Shown here piece after piece: positions 16,956-26,059 of a stretch of 64,000 nucleotides of DNA (position 1 is the stretch's first letter; every line of letters starts with the position of its first letter). The notes under the pieces were generated by a model. That model searched no databases. It was not told the origin of the DNA and saw nothing but the letters and a program-made list of their open reading frames with translations. The translations under genes and the position numbers were made by a program. The stretch comes from Mycobacterium haemophilum DSM 44634 (lineage in GTDB: Bacteria > Actinomycetota > Actinomycetes > Mycobacteriales > Mycobacteriaceae): positions 592,607 through 656,606 of the forward strand of contig NZ_CP011883.2 of the NCBI RefSeq assembly GCF_000340435.2, given 5' to 3'.

Positions 16956-18359
16956 GTGAGCATCCTGCTCTTCGGGGTTTCGCACCGCAGTGCGCCGGTC
17001 TCGGTCTTAGAACAACTCAGCCTGGACGAACCCGATCAGATCAAGATCGTCGACCGAGTGCTGCAGTCCCCGCTGGTGACCGAGGCGATGGTGCTGTCGA
17101 CCTGTAACCGGGTTGAGGTCTACGCCGTGGTGGACGCGTTCCACGCCGGTTTGTCAGTGATCGGGCAGGTGCTGTCGGAATACTCCGCGATGTCGATCGG
17201 CGACCTGACCAAATACGCCTACGTCCGCTACAGCGAGGCTGCCGTCGAGCACCTGTTCGCGGTCACCAGCGGCCTGGATTCAGCGGTGGTCGGCGAGCAG
17301 CAGGTGCTGGGTCAGGTGCGCCGCGCATATGCCGCCGCTGAGGCTAATCGCGCGGTCGGCCGGGTGTTGCACGAGGTGGCCCAACGAGCGTTGTCGGTGG
17401 GTAAGCGGGTGCATTCCGAAACCGCCATTGACGCTGCCGGGGCCTCGGTGGTGTCGGTCGCCCTTGGCATGGCCGAACGCACGCTGGGCGGGCTGGCGGG
17501 CCGGACCGCGGTAGTGATCGGCGCTGGCGCGATGGGTGCACTCTCGTCGTCGCACCTGACGCAGGCCAACATCGGGCGCATCAAGGTACTCAACCGGTCG
17601 TTGTCTCGAGCGCGGCGGCTGGCCGACAAGATCGGTGAATCGGGCGTGCCGGCGGAGGCACGGACCCTTGATCAGCTGGCCGAGGCACTGGCGAACGCTG
17701 ACCTAGTGGTCAGCTGTACGGGGGCGGTGAGCCCCGTGGTTTCGTTGGCCGACGTGCACCATGCGCTGGCCGCCATGCGCCGTGACGAAACGACCCAGCC
17801 GTTGGTGATATGCGATTTGGGCATGCCGCGCGACGTGGATCCGGCGGTGGCCAAACTGCCCGGCGTTTGGGTCGTCGATGTGGACGGTGTGCAGCGTGAA
17901 CCGTCGGCTCACGCCACTGCCGCCGACGTCGATGCCGCGCGCCGCATTGTGGCGGCCGAAGTGGCCACATATCTGGCCGGGCAGCGGATGGCCGAGGTAA
18001 CCCCGACGGTGACGGCGTTGCGTCAGCGAGCCGCCGATGTGGTCGAGGCGGAGTTGCTGCGCCTAGACCACCGGCTGCCTGGGCTGGACAGCGGCCAGCG
18101 TGAGGAGGTGGCACGCACCGTGCGACGGGTGGTGGACAAGCTGCTGCATGCGCCTACCGTGCGGATCAAGCAGCTCGCCAGTGCCCCCGGCGGTGACAGC
18201 TACGCCGAGGCGCTGCGCGAGCTTTTCGAGCTTGACCAGACCGCCGTTGATGCGGTCGCCACCGCAGGTGAATTACCAGTGGTAGCAAGCGGATTCGACG
18301 ACGCCATTAGGCACGGCACAAGTGCTGCGCAGGGCAGCTCCAAACATCCCACCGAGTAG
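16956..18359 (+). CDS. hemA: Glutamyl-tRNA reductase
   Basis: 467 residues. Reduces glutamyl-tRNA(Glu) to glutamate-1-semialdehyde with NADPH, the first committed step of C5-pathway tetrapyrrole synthesis. Catalytic Cys50 is in VLSTCNRVEVY. The NADPH domain shows VVIGAGAMGAL (about residue 185), followed by the C-terminal dimerisation helix. GTG start at 16956 gives MSILLFGVSHRSAP. The C-terminal 20 residues differ in character from M. tuberculosis. First gene of the hem operon; hemC follows after 13 bp. Confidence 0.98.
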   Translation: MSILLFGVSHRSAPVSVLEQLSLDEPDQIKIVDRVLQSPLVTEAMVLSTCNRVEVYAVVDAFHAGLSVIGQVLSEYSAMSIGDLTKYAYVRYSEAAVEHLFAVTSGLDSAVVGEQQVLGQVRRAYAAAEANRAVGRVLHEVAQRALSVGKRVHSETAIDAAGASVVSVALGMAERTLGGLAGRTAVVIGAGAMGALSSSHLTQANIGRIKVLNRSLSRARRLADKIGESGVPAEARTLDQLAEALANADLVVSCTGAVSPVVSLADVHHALAAMRRDETTQPLVICDLGMPRDVDPAVAKLPGVWVVDVDGVQREPSAHATAADVDAARRIVAAEVATYLAGQRMAEVTPTVTALRQRAADVVEAELLRLDHRLPGLDSGQREEVARTVRRVVDKLLHAPTVRIKQLASAPGGDSYAEALRELFELDQTAVDAVATAGELPVVASGFDDAIRHGTSAAQGSSKHPTE

Positions 18360-18372
18360 TTGATTGGCCCAC

Positions 18373-19320
18373 GTGATCCGGATAGGCACTCGGGGCAGCC
18401 TGCTAGCCACCACCCAGGCTGCGCTCGTTAGAGACGCTCTCATCGCCAACAGGCATCCCGCGGAGTTGGTGATCATCAGCACCGCGGGCGATCAATCGTC
18501 TGCGCCTATCGAAAGTCTGGGTGTGGGCGTCTTCACCACCGCATTGCGTGAGGCGATCGAAGAAGGCCGTGTCGATGCTGCGGTGCACTCGCACAAGGAT
18601 TTGCCAACCGCCGACGACCCGCGGTTCACGGTGGCGGCGATACCGCCACGAAACGACCCCCGCGACGCCGTGATAGCCCGCGACGGGCTGGTGCTTGCGG
18701 AATTGCCGGCCGGATCACTGGTGGGCACGTCCTCGCCGCGGCGGGCAGCACAGCTTAGGGCATTGGGTCTCGGTTTGGAAATCCGCCCCCTACGAGGCAA
18801 CCTAGATACCAGGTTGAACAGGGTAAGCAGTGGTGATCTTGACGCCATCGTGGTGGCCCGGGCCGGGTTGGCCCGGCTGGGACGCCTCGATGAAGTCACC
18901 GAGACGCTAGATCCGGTGCAGATGGTGCCCGCACCGGCTCAAGGTGCGCTCGCGGTCGAATGCCGTGCTGGTGACAGCCGGTTGGCGGCAGTGCTGGCGG
19001 AGTTGGACGACGCCGACACGCGTGCGGCGGTCACTGCGGAGCGAGCCCTGCTCGCCGAACTGGAGGCCGGCTGCTCCGCACCGGTGGGCGCGATCGCTGA
19101 GGTGGTCGAGTCCAGCGATGAGGAAGGCCGCGTCTTCGAAGAGTTGTCGCTGCGCGGCTGCGTGGCGGCGCTGGACGGATCCGACGTGATCCGCGCGTCC
19201 GGCATCGGCACGTCCGGTCGGGCAAGCGAGCTTGGGCTCGCGGTCGCCGCCGAGCTGTTCGAGCTCGGTGCCCGGGAGCTGATGTGGGGAGCGCGGCCAG
19301 ACCGGGCGCGAGGAAGTTGA
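18373..19320 (+). CDS. hemC: Porphobilinogen deaminase (hydroxymethylbilane synthase)
   Basis: 315 residues. Polymerises four porphobilinogens into hydroxymethylbilane. The dipyrromethane cofactor is attached to Cys234 in LEAGCSAPVGA. Active-site Asp is in AVHSHKDLP, and the substrate-binding Arg residues are in GTSSPRRAAQLRA and PLRGNLDTRL. GTG at 18373 starts with the family's IRIGTRGS. The open frame begins with a TTG at 18364. The product passes directly to the HemD domain of the next gene. Confidence 0.97.
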   Translation: MIRIGTRGSLLATTQAALVRDALIANRHPAELVIISTAGDQSSAPIESLGVGVFTTALREAIEEGRVDAAVHSHKDLPTADDPRFTVAAIPPRNDPRDAVIARDGLVLAELPAGSLVGTSSPRRAAQLRALGLGLEIRPLRGNLDTRLNRVSSGDLDAIVVARAGLARLGRLDEVTETLDPVQMVPAPAQGALAVECRAGDSRLAAVLAELDDADTRAAVTAERALLAELEAGCSAPVGAIAEVVESSDEEGRVFEELSLRGCVAALDGSDVIRASGIGTSGRASELGLAVAAELFELGARELMWGARPDRARGS

Positions 19321-19341
19321 ACGAGAGTGGTGGGAGCGACA

Positions 19342-21048
19342 ATGACGACGCGAGGGCGCAAGCCGAGACCGGGCCGCATCACCTTTGTGGGCGCCGGTCC
19401 AGGCGCCCCGGGATTACTGACTACCCAGGCTGCCGCGGTGCTGGCAAACGCCGCACTGGTTTTCATCGACCCCGATGTACCTGAGCCGGTGTTGGCGCTG
19501 ATTGGCAAGGACCTGCCACCGGTCTCTGGCCCGGCACCCGCCGGTCCGGCTGCGGCCGCTGGCGGCGCTGCCGAGGGTGCTCCCGATGGGGATCACAACC
19601 ACGCCGCACCGGCGGTCATGTCCGGTGGCGCCGACATCCGTCCTGCGCTGGGTGATCCCACCGAGGTCGCCAAGATGCTGACCGCCGAGGCTCGTTCGGG
19701 TGCCGACGTGGTGCGGCTGGTGGCGGGTGATCCGTTGACGGTGGACGCGGTCATCACCGAGGTGAACGCCGTGGCACGCACCCACCTACACATCGAGATT
19801 GTGCCTGGCTTGGCCGCCAGCAGCGCTGTCCCGACCTATGCCGGGCTGCCGCTGGGTTCGTCGCACACGGTGGCTGATGTGCGTGACCCACATGTGGATT
19901 GGGACGCGTTGGCCGCGGCTCCCGGGCCGCTGATTCTGCAAGCCACCGCATCACATCTGGCCGACGCGGCGCGCACCCTGATCGACCACGGGCTGGCCGA
20001 GGCCACACCCTGCGTGGTGACTGCGCAGGGCACGACCTGCCAGCAACGTTCTGTCGAAACCACGCTGGCGGGATTGGCTGACCCGGCCGTCCTGAGCGGC
20101 GCCTTGCAGGATCAGGGGGCCAAGCTGTCCCCGTCCGGGGGGGACCCGCTGACCGGGCCGCTGGTGGTGACCATCGGCAAGACGGTGACCAGCCGGGCGA
20201 AGCTGAACTGGTGGGAGAGCCGCGCACTCTACGGTTGGACCGTGTTGGTGCCGCGCACCAAGGACCAGGCCGGCGAGATGAGCGAGCGGCTGACGTCGTA
20301 CGGCGCGTTGCCGGTTGAGGTGCCGACCATCGCCGTCGAGCCGCCGCGCAGTCCCGCTCAGATGGAGCGCGCCGTTAAGGGGCTGGTCGACGGTCGTTTC
20401 CAATGGGTGGTGTTCACCTCCACCAATGCGGTGCGCGCGGTGTGGGAGAAGTTTGGCGAGTTCGGTCTGGATGCCCGAGCCTTCTCCGGGGTGAAGATCG
20501 CCTGCGTCGGCGAGGCGACCGCCGACCGGGTCCGTGCCTTCGGGATCAGCCCGGAGCTGGTGCCGGCCGGGGAACAGTCGTCGCTGGGTCTGCTGGACGA
20601 ATTCCCGCCTTATGACAGCGTTTTCGATCCGGTGAACCGTGTTTTGCTGCCGCGCGCTGACATCGCCACCGAAACGCTTGCCGAGGGACTGCGCGAGCGT
20701 GGCTGGGAGATCGAGGATGTCACCGCTTATCGGACGGTGCGGGCCGCACCCCCGCCGGCGGCCACCCGGGAAATGATCAAGACGGGCGGCTTCGACGCCG
20801 TGTGCTTCACCTCCAGCTCCACGGTGCGCAACTTGGTCGGTATTGCCGGCAAACCGCACGCGCGGACCATCATCGCCTGCATCGGGCCCAAGACCGCCGA
20901 GACCGCCGCCGAGTTTGGCTTGCGGGTGGATGTCCAGCCCGAAACCGCCGCGGTTGGTCCGTTAGTTGACGCCCTGGCCGAACATGCCGCTCGGCTGCGC
21001 GCCGAGGGCGCGCTGCCCCCACCGCGCAAGAAGAGCCGCAGGCGCTAG
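19342..21048 (+). CDS. hemD: Fused uroporphyrinogen-III C-methyltransferase-like/uroporphyrinogen-III synthase
   Basis: 568 residues with two domains. The N-terminal half resembles tetrapyrrole methylases (GRITFVGAGPGAPGLLT; VRLVAGDPLTVDA). The C-terminal half (about 290-550) is a HemD-type synthase that cyclises hydroxymethylbilane to uroporphyrinogen III (WVVFTSTNAVRAVWE, CFTSSSTVRNLVG). A low-complexity Ala/Gly/Pro insert lies near residues 60-90 in the methylase part, so methylase activity is uncertain. ATG at 19342 has GGGAG upstream. The basic tail KKSRRR ends just before a dispersed repeat. Confidence 0.95.
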   Translation: MTTRGRKPRPGRITFVGAGPGAPGLLTTQAAAVLANAALVFIDPDVPEPVLALIGKDLPPVSGPAPAGPAAAAGGAAEGAPDGDHNHAAPAVMSGGADIRPALGDPTEVAKMLTAEARSGADVVRLVAGDPLTVDAVITEVNAVARTHLHIEIVPGLAASSAVPTYAGLPLGSSHTVADVRDPHVDWDALAAAPGPLILQATASHLADAARTLIDHGLAEATPCVVTAQGTTCQQRSVETTLAGLADPAVLSGALQDQGAKLSPSGGDPLTGPLVVTIGKTVTSRAKLNWWESRALYGWTVLVPRTKDQAGEMSERLTSYGALPVEVPTIAVEPPRSPAQMERAVKGLVDGRFQWVVFTSTNAVRAVWEKFGEFGLDARAFSGVKIACVGEATADRVRAFGISPELVPAGEQSSLGLLDEFPPYDSVFDPVNRVLLPRADIATETLAEGLRERGWEIEDVTAYRTVRAAPPPAATREMIKTGGFDAVCFTSSSTVRNLVGIAGKPHARTIIACIGPKTAETAAEFGLRVDVQPETAAVGPLVDALAEHAARLRAEGALPPPRKKSRRR

Positions 21049-21053
21049 TGGCG

Positions 21054-21104
21054 ATCGCCAGCGCGGCGGAGCCGGGCGCAGCGGGTCGGCACTCATCGAA
21101 CCTA
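21054..21104 (-). repeat. Single copy of the 57-bp gene-end repeat
   Basis: Reverse-complement copy of the unit tandemly repeated at 38908-39112. It has CGATCG.CAGCGCGGCGGAG-type sequence followed by CAGCGGGTCG and a degenerate ACTCATC.AACC end. It lies 6 bp past the hemD stop. Confidence 0.7.
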
Positions 21105-21186
21105 GTGGCTGCCCACTGGCCGAGCGCGCGTGTCTGCACGGCGACACGCCGTCGGGGCTGGCATTTTGCGGACGCTCGCGGCCAGC

Positions 21187-22170
21187 ATGGGTAGCTACCC
21201 GCGGCACCGGCCGCGTCGGCTTCGATCAACCCCCGCGATGCGCCGCCTGGTGGCGCAGACCTCGCTGGAGCCAAGGCATTTAGTGCTGCCGATGTTCGTC
21301 GCCGACGGTATCGACGAGCCGCGGCCGATTGCTTCCATGCCGGGCGTTGTGCAGCACACCCGGGATTCGTTGCGCCGCGCCGCCGACGAGGCCGTCGCCG
21401 CCGGGGTGGGTGGACTGAACCTGTTCGGCGTACCCCGCGACCAGGATAAGGACGCAACCGGCTCGATCGGGGTAGATCCCGACGGCATCCTCAATGTCGC
21501 TCTTCGCGACCTGGTCAAGGATCTCGGCGATGCCACCGTATTGATGGCCGATACCTGCCTGGACGAGTTTACCGACCACGGGCACTGCGGCGTCCTCGAC
21601 GAGCGGGGCCGAGTGGATAACGACGCCACCGTGGCACGATACGTGGAACTGGCTGTGGCGCAAGCGGAATCCGGTGCTCACATGGTTGGGCCGAGCGGGA
21701 TGATGGACGGCCAAGTAGGCGCGATCCGCGACGGACTGGACAGCGCCGGATACACCGATGTAGCGATCCTGGCTTACGCCGCGAAGTTTGCCTCGGCGTT
21801 CTATGGACCGTTCCGCGAGGCGGTGAGCTGTAGCCTGTCCGGCGACCGGCGCACCTACCAGCAGGAGCCAGGCAATGCCCGCGAGGCGTTGCGCGAAATC
21901 GAGCTGGATCTCGACGAGGGCGCAGACATCATCATGATCAAACCCGCGTTGGGGTACCTGGACGTCGTCGCCGCTGCGGCCGCCGTTTCGCCGGTGCCGG
22001 TGGCCGCCTATCAAGTCTCGGGGGAATACGCGATGATTTGCGCTGCGGCCGCAAACAACTGGATTGACGAACGTGCCGCTGCGCTGGAGTCGTTGACGAG
22101 TATCCGGCGCGCCGGGGCAGATATCGTGCTCACCTACTGGGCTGCTGATGTGGCGGGTTGGCTGTCGTGA
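21187..22170 (+). CDS. hemB: Delta-aminolevulinic acid dehydratase (porphobilinogen synthase)
   Basis: 327 residues. Condenses two 5-aminolevulinates to porphobilinogen. The two Schiff-base lysines are in YAAKFASAFYGPFREA and IIMIKPALGYLDV. The metal region DTCLDEFTDHGHCGVL has two of the usual three zinc-site Cys, implying the partly Mg-dependent class. Start ATG at 21187 (MGSYPRHRPRRLR) fits the M. tuberculosis N terminus. The stop shares a base with the next start (TGATG). Confidence 0.97.
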   Translation: MGSYPRHRPRRLRSTPAMRRLVAQTSLEPRHLVLPMFVADGIDEPRPIASMPGVVQHTRDSLRRAADEAVAAGVGGLNLFGVPRDQDKDATGSIGVDPDGILNVALRDLVKDLGDATVLMADTCLDEFTDHGHCGVLDERGRVDNDATVARYVELAVAQAESGAHMVGPSGMMDGQVGAIRDGLDSAGYTDVAILAYAAKFASAFYGPFREAVSCSLSGDRRTYQQEPGNAREALREIELDLDEGADIIMIKPALGYLDVVAAAAAVSPVPVAAYQVSGEYAMICAAAANNWIDERAAALESLTSIRRAGADIVLTYWAADVAGWLS

Positions 22171-22706
22171 TGACGTCAACGACGGAGGCCAACCGCAAGC
22201 CGTTGTTTTATGAGCCCGGCGCCAGCTGGATTTGGCTGCTATCGGGACCGGCGGCAGCGACGGCCATGATCTTGATTGAAATCTGGAGCGGCGCAGCGGT
22301 GCAGCCGGTGGTCCCGTTGATCTTTCTGGTGCTGGTGTCTGGGTTTGTCGGCATCCAGGTGAAGGCGGCGCGGATCCATTCCTCGGTCGAACTGACCGAC
22401 CATGTCCTGCGTCAGGGCACCGAGACGATCCTCGTTGCCGAAATCGTGAAGATCTACCCGGAAGCCGAGAATTCACCGGCGTCCGACCAGGAGCTGCAGC
22501 CGTGGCAGTCGGCGCGGGCGCTTGGCGAATTGGTCGGGGTGCCGCGCGGCCGCGTCGGCATCGGTCTGAAGCTCAGCGGGGGCCGCACCGCGCAGGCCTG
22601 GGCGCGTCGTCATCGTCACCTTCGGGCGGTGCTGACTCCGCTGGTCCAGGAGCGTGTGGATGTCACCGACGTCGATGGTGACGACAACAACGGGTCACCG
22701 CGGTGA
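22170..22706 (+). CDS. DUF3093-type membrane protein (Rv0513-like)
   Basis: 178 residues. Two adjacent N-terminal membrane segments (WIWLLSGPAAATAMILIEIW; PLIFLVLVSGFVGI) precede a cytoplasmic domain ending in acidic sequence. The TGATG junction with hemB and the GTGA overlap with the next gene show tight coupling with the haem operon. The role is unknown. The DUF assignment is from memory and uncertain. Confidence 0.85.
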   Translation: MTSTTEANRKPLFYEPGASWIWLLSGPAAATAMILIEIWSGAAVQPVVPLIFLVLVSGFVGIQVKAARIHSSVELTDHVLRQGTETILVAEIVKIYPEAENSPASDQELQPWQSARALGELVGVPRGRVGIGLKLSGGRTAQAWARRHRHLRAVLTPLVQERVDVTDVDGDDNNGSPR

Positions 22707-22969
22707 TCGGTCGTTATCGAGGGGTGATCGAACTCGGTCTGGCCTTTCTCATCTTCGTGGGCGCTGAGGTGAGCTGGTTGCGCTCGCGTTACACGGTTGC
22801 CGTCGCGCCCGTTGCCGATGGGCAACCGATCACAATGTCGGTGGTGTATGACCCTCAGCAGCTGCTGCTGACCTTGTTGTTGGGAACGCTCGCCGGGATC
22901 CTGGCGGTAGTCGGGGCGACCCGGCTTCTTCGTGCCCGAATGCTCTCCAAACGTGAGGTGAAAAGCTAA
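22703..22969 (+). CDS. Small two-span membrane protein (Rv0514-like)
   Basis: 88 residues with GTG start overlapping the previous stop. Two membrane segments (VIELGLAFLIFVGAEVSWL; LLLTLLLGTLAGILAVVGA) are separated by a 30-residue loop, with a basic C terminus. Last gene of the hem operon. Function unknown. Confidence 0.85.
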   Translation: MIGRYRGVIELGLAFLIFVGAEVSWLRSRYTVAVAPVADGQPITMSVVYDPQQLLLTLLLGTLAGILAVVGATRLLRARMLSKREVKS

Positions 22970-22983
22970 GCGGCACAATTCCT

Positions 22984-23097
22984 TTAGTCTTGTGCATGCC
23001 GCTCGTAGGCCCAGCGCTCCAGCCGCTCCTGCAGCAGTACCAGGCCAAGCCCAGCCAATGGCGTGACCGCCGAAAGGCAGACCAGCAGCGCCAACAT
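22984..23097 (-). CDS. 37-residue single-span membrane protein
   Basis: Encodes MLALLVCLSAVTPLAGLGLV, then a hydrophilic amphipathic tail with RLERWAYERHAQD. A strong GGGAGG lies 7 nt before the ATG at 23097, much better than for a random ORF. One N-terminal membrane segment plus a charged, aromatic tail looks like a real small protein. It is convergent with the hem operon and downstream of the Tat-type esterase. I do not recognise a named family. Confidence 0.65.
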   Translation of the reverse strand: MLALLVCLSAVTPLAGLGLVLLQERLERWAYERHAQD

Positions 23098-23181
23098 CTC
23101 AAACCTCCCAAAACCTTTCAGTGATAAGACGAGTGGCTTGGGCAAGAAGTTCACCGCGCGGCTGGCAAAGTTCGCGTACGG

Positions 23182-24054
23182 CTAGGATGACATCCAGTCC
23201 AGCTCGCCGGGTAGCTGCTCTCGCCAATACGAAATGTCGTGCCCGCCCGGGGAGAAGCTTCCCGCCGGTGGCGTTTTCAGTTGGTTGACGAATTGGCGGG
23301 TGGCGAAATAGAAGCGGTCGCTGGTGCCGCAGTCCACCCGCAGGGGGATCGACGACAGCGCCGGCAGGCCCACCACGCTGTGTTGCACCCAATCGTCGTA
23401 GCTGTCAAACGCGCCGGGGGTGCTGCCGGTGAATGAAGTGAACAACGCCGGGCTGATCGCGCAAATCCCGGCGGTCCGCGACGGCCCCAGCCGGGCACCC
23501 AGCAGCAGCGCCCCGTATCCGCCCATTGACCAGCCCAGGAAGCCGACCCGGGAAGTGTCCATGCCCATTGAGGACAGCATCGGCAGGAGCTCGTCGAGCA
23601 CCATTGCGCCGGAGTCCACGCCGGACGCACGTCGGTGCCAGTAGGTATCACCACCATCGACGCCGACCACGGCGAATGGCGGTCGGCCCGCCTTGATCAG
23701 TTGGGCGAGCGTGCCCTCCACGCCGGCGTCGAGCATCATGTCCGCGTTGCTGCCCTTGCCGTGCAACGCAATCACCGGACGCAGCACCCCGGTCTTGCCC
23801 GGCGGCAAAGCGACAACCCAATTGGTCTTGACGCCGCCGCGAGCCGCTGAGATGAACGAGCCGGTCAGCCTGGTGGGTAGGGCGTTACCCGCCGTCACGG
23901 GCTCAAACGGGGCGGGAGCCAGGGGTTGCGGCGCCGCTTGCGGTTCGAGCGGATCCAGGATGGCGCCCAACGCCCACACGCCAGCGGCCGCAGCGCTAGC
24001 GCCGGCGCCCATGCGTAATACCGCGCGGCGGTTCAGGTCAGGCACGGCCGTCAT
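23182..24054 (-). CDS. Exported alpha/beta-hydrolase, esterase D-like (Rv0519c-like)
   Basis: 290 residues. The N terminus NRRAVLRMGAGASAAAAGVW is a twin-arginine-like signal or signal anchor. The hydrolase domain has the nucleophile elbow GWSMGGYGA, an oxyanion region VIALHGKG, a probable acid in DCGTSDRFY and the His in GGHDISYW. Resembles putative S-formylglutathione hydrolase/antigen 85-like esterases. The substrate is unknown. ATG at 24054 is chosen for the signal peptide. Divergent from the phospholipase gene. Confidence 0.88.
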   Translation of the reverse strand: MTAVPDLNRRAVLRMGAGASAAAAGVWALGAILDPLEPQAAPQPLAPAPFEPVTAGNALPTRLTGSFISAARGGVKTNWVVALPPGKTGVLRPVIALHGKGSNADMMLDAGVEGTLAQLIKAGRPPFAVVGVDGGDTYWHRRASGVDSGAMVLDELLPMLSSMGMDTSRVGFLGWSMGGYGALLLGARLGPSRTAGICAISPALFTSFTGSTPGAFDSYDDWVQHSVVGLPALSSIPLRVDCGTSDRFYFATRQFVNQLKTPPAGSFSPGGHDISYWREQLPGELDWMSS

Positions 24055-24214
24055 AATGCCGCGACGGCCGAGCCTTGTCGGCCGAGCCACGCCGCACCCG
24101 AGGACAATGTGATCTACCTGGCACCGCAGGGTCTGCAGAGGCAGTGATCCGCAGTTCGACACCTGATCGGCGGCCAGCCGATGGTTCACATGTCGTTAAC
24201 TCAATGGACACCTT

Positions 24215-24227
24215 TTAGGCCGCCTAA
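24215..24227. promoter_or_regulatory. Inverted repeat before the phospholipase-like gene
   Basis: TTAGG-CCG-CCTAA is a perfect 5-bp inverted repeat 23 bp before the ATG at 24250. It lies in an AT-richer stretch that includes a possible -10 (TATAGG). Position between divergent genes suggests an operator; the regulator is unknown. Confidence 0.4.
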
Positions 24228-24249
24228 GGCCTGGTATAGGGTCTGCGAC

Positions 24250-25896
24250 ATGTCATCGCAGCCCAACGGTCACCTGAATTCGCGGTCCCGCAACACGCCC
24301 CGCCCGACGGGTGTGCGTTTCCTGGCTGCGGCCGCGGTGGTTGTTCTTGTCGCGGCGTGCTCGCACGGGTCCAAGGCCCCGAGCGCGGGACCGGTCACGG
24401 CGACACCGATCCACCATCTCGTGGTTATCTTCCAAGAGAACATCTCCTTTGACCACTACTTCGGAACCTATCCTCATGCCGCCAACACCGATGGTCAGCC
24501 ATTCACGGCCAAACCCGGCACCCCTGCGGTCAATGGTCTGACCCCAGACTTGTTGACGCACAACCCGAACTCGGCGCAGCCGATACGTCTGGGTGGACTG
24601 GGTCAGCAGCTGACCTGCGATCAGCGTCACGAATACCAAACCGAGCAGTTGTCCTCCAATGGCGGTGCGATGGACCGGTTCGTCGAACACGACGAGGGTG
24701 CCCCCTGCGTACCGCCGTTCTTCAGCACTCCCGGCCTGGTGATGTCCTACTACGACGGCAACTCGGTGACCGCGCTGTGGAATTACGCCCAGCGGTACTC
24801 GATGAGCGACAACTTCCACGGCACCATCTTCGGCCCTTCTACGCCTGGTCATATCAACCTGGTGTCGGGTCAAACCCATGGAATAACAACCAAATACACG
24901 CCGGACGGGAGACCGTTCCCGCCCCGTGCGGTCATCGACGACGCCGGCAACGGACAAGGCACCCTGATCGCAGATCCGCAACCGTTAGGTGATGATTGCT
25001 CCAGCCAGGAGCAGGTTCAGTTCAGCGCCGATAACAAGAACATCGGTGACTTGCTCAACGCGAAGGGCGTCACCTGGGGCTACTTTCAAGGCGGCTTCAA
25101 ACCCACTAGCCGCAAGCCTGACGGCACGGCGGTGTGCGGCGCGACGCACAACATCGGTGAGATCCTGGGCGGCACCGGCAAGACCGGAGCATTGCCGTTC
25201 GGCACCAGAACCGACTACCTGCCCCACCACGAGCCGTTTCAGTACTACCCATCCACGGCCAACCCGCATCACTTGCCGCCGAGCGCGACCGACAAGATCG
25301 GCTTCACCGATCAGGCCAACCACCAATACGATCTCTCAGACTTTTGGGCCGCCGCCGATGGGGGGCATCTGCCATCGGTGAGCATTCTGAAACCGCCGGG
25401 CTACCAAGATGCGCACGCCGGTTATTCTGATCCGCTCGACGAACAGCAGTTCCTCGTTGAAACGGTCAACCATCTGCAGAAACTCCCGGAATGGCGGGAC
25501 ATGGCCATTGTCATCGCCTATGACGACTCCGACGGCTGGTACGACCACCAGCCCCCGGTGATCGTATCGCCTTCCGCCACAGCCGAAGACGCTCTGGACG
25601 GCCCAGGTAAATGCGGCGATGCGGGCGGGGCACCCATCGTCTACCAAGGACGGTGCGGGTATGGCCCGCGGCTACCGCTGTTGGTGATATCACCTTATGC
25701 CAAAACAAATTTCGTGGACCACACGCTTACTGACCAAAGTTCAATCACTCGGTTCATCGAAGACAACTGGAGCACCGGCCGCATTGGCGATCACTCGTTC
25801 GACGAGCGCGCCGGTGTACTGGACGGAATGTTTGATTTCAAGGGCCCGACCCAACCGACGGTGACGCTCGACGCCCATACCGGAAACCCGCAATAG
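24250..25896 (+). CDS. Phospholipase C/acid phosphatase-family lipoprotein
   Basis: 548 residues. The signal peptide ends in a lipobox, VLVAACSHG, so the mature protein is probably membrane-anchored by lipid at Cys37. Family PF04185 features: HHLVVIFQENISFDHYFGTY near residue 60 (ENxSFDHYFG), metal-ligand region AYDDSDGWYDHQPP, and PLLVISPYAKTNFVDHT. It would hydrolyse phospholipids or phosphomonoesters outside the cell. The plc genes of H37Rv are elsewhere and use Tat signals, and I recall no such gene at this place in H37Rv. It replaces the H37Rv segment Rv0520-Rv0521. Confidence 0.9.
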   Translation: MSSQPNGHLNSRSRNTPRPTGVRFLAAAAVVVLVAACSHGSKAPSAGPVTATPIHHLVVIFQENISFDHYFGTYPHAANTDGQPFTAKPGTPAVNGLTPDLLTHNPNSAQPIRLGGLGQQLTCDQRHEYQTEQLSSNGGAMDRFVEHDEGAPCVPPFFSTPGLVMSYYDGNSVTALWNYAQRYSMSDNFHGTIFGPSTPGHINLVSGQTHGITTKYTPDGRPFPPRAVIDDAGNGQGTLIADPQPLGDDCSSQEQVQFSADNKNIGDLLNAKGVTWGYFQGGFKPTSRKPDGTAVCGATHNIGEILGGTGKTGALPFGTRTDYLPHHEPFQYYPSTANPHHLPPSATDKIGFTDQANHQYDLSDFWAAADGGHLPSVSILKPPGYQDAHAGYSDPLDEQQFLVETVNHLQKLPEWRDMAIVIAYDDSDGWYDHQPPVIVSPSATAEDALDGPGKCGDAGGAPIVYQGRCGYGPRLPLLVISPYAKTNFVDHTLTDQSSITRFIEDNWSTGRIGDHSFDERAGVLDGMFDFKGPTQPTVTLDAHTGNPQ

Positions 25897-25912
25897 CGCT
25901 AGCGCAGCTAAA

Positions 25913-25935
25913 CCGGCAGGATCTGATCCCGCCGG
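25913..25935. terminator. Hairpin after the phospholipase-like gene
   Basis: Two 11-bp arms (CCGGCAGGATC and GATCCCGCCGG, one mismatch) around one base, 16 bp past the stop. No T-run follows. Probable mycobacterial-type intrinsic terminator. Confidence 0.55.
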
Positions 25936-26026
25936 CTTCGATAGCTCTACATTGGACGCTCCCGAGTGGTGCCTCGCCCCCTAATGTGCTGTGGTTAGAC
26001 ACCAGCACTAGGTGGCGGGGCGCGCC

Positions 26027-26059
26027 AGGAGGACCCACGAAATGGCAAGCCATGGGTAG
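26027..26059 (+). promoter_or_regulatory. Shine-Dalgarno plus 5-codon leader ORF overlapping the permease start
   Basis: AGGAGG at 26027-26032 is 9 nt before an ATG at 26042 that opens a 5-residue ORF (MASHG, stop TAG 26057-26059). The permease ATG at 26052 lies inside it in another frame and is 19 nt from the AGGAGG. Either translation is coupled through the leader or an indel has separated the ideal start from the gene. Confidence 0.5.
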
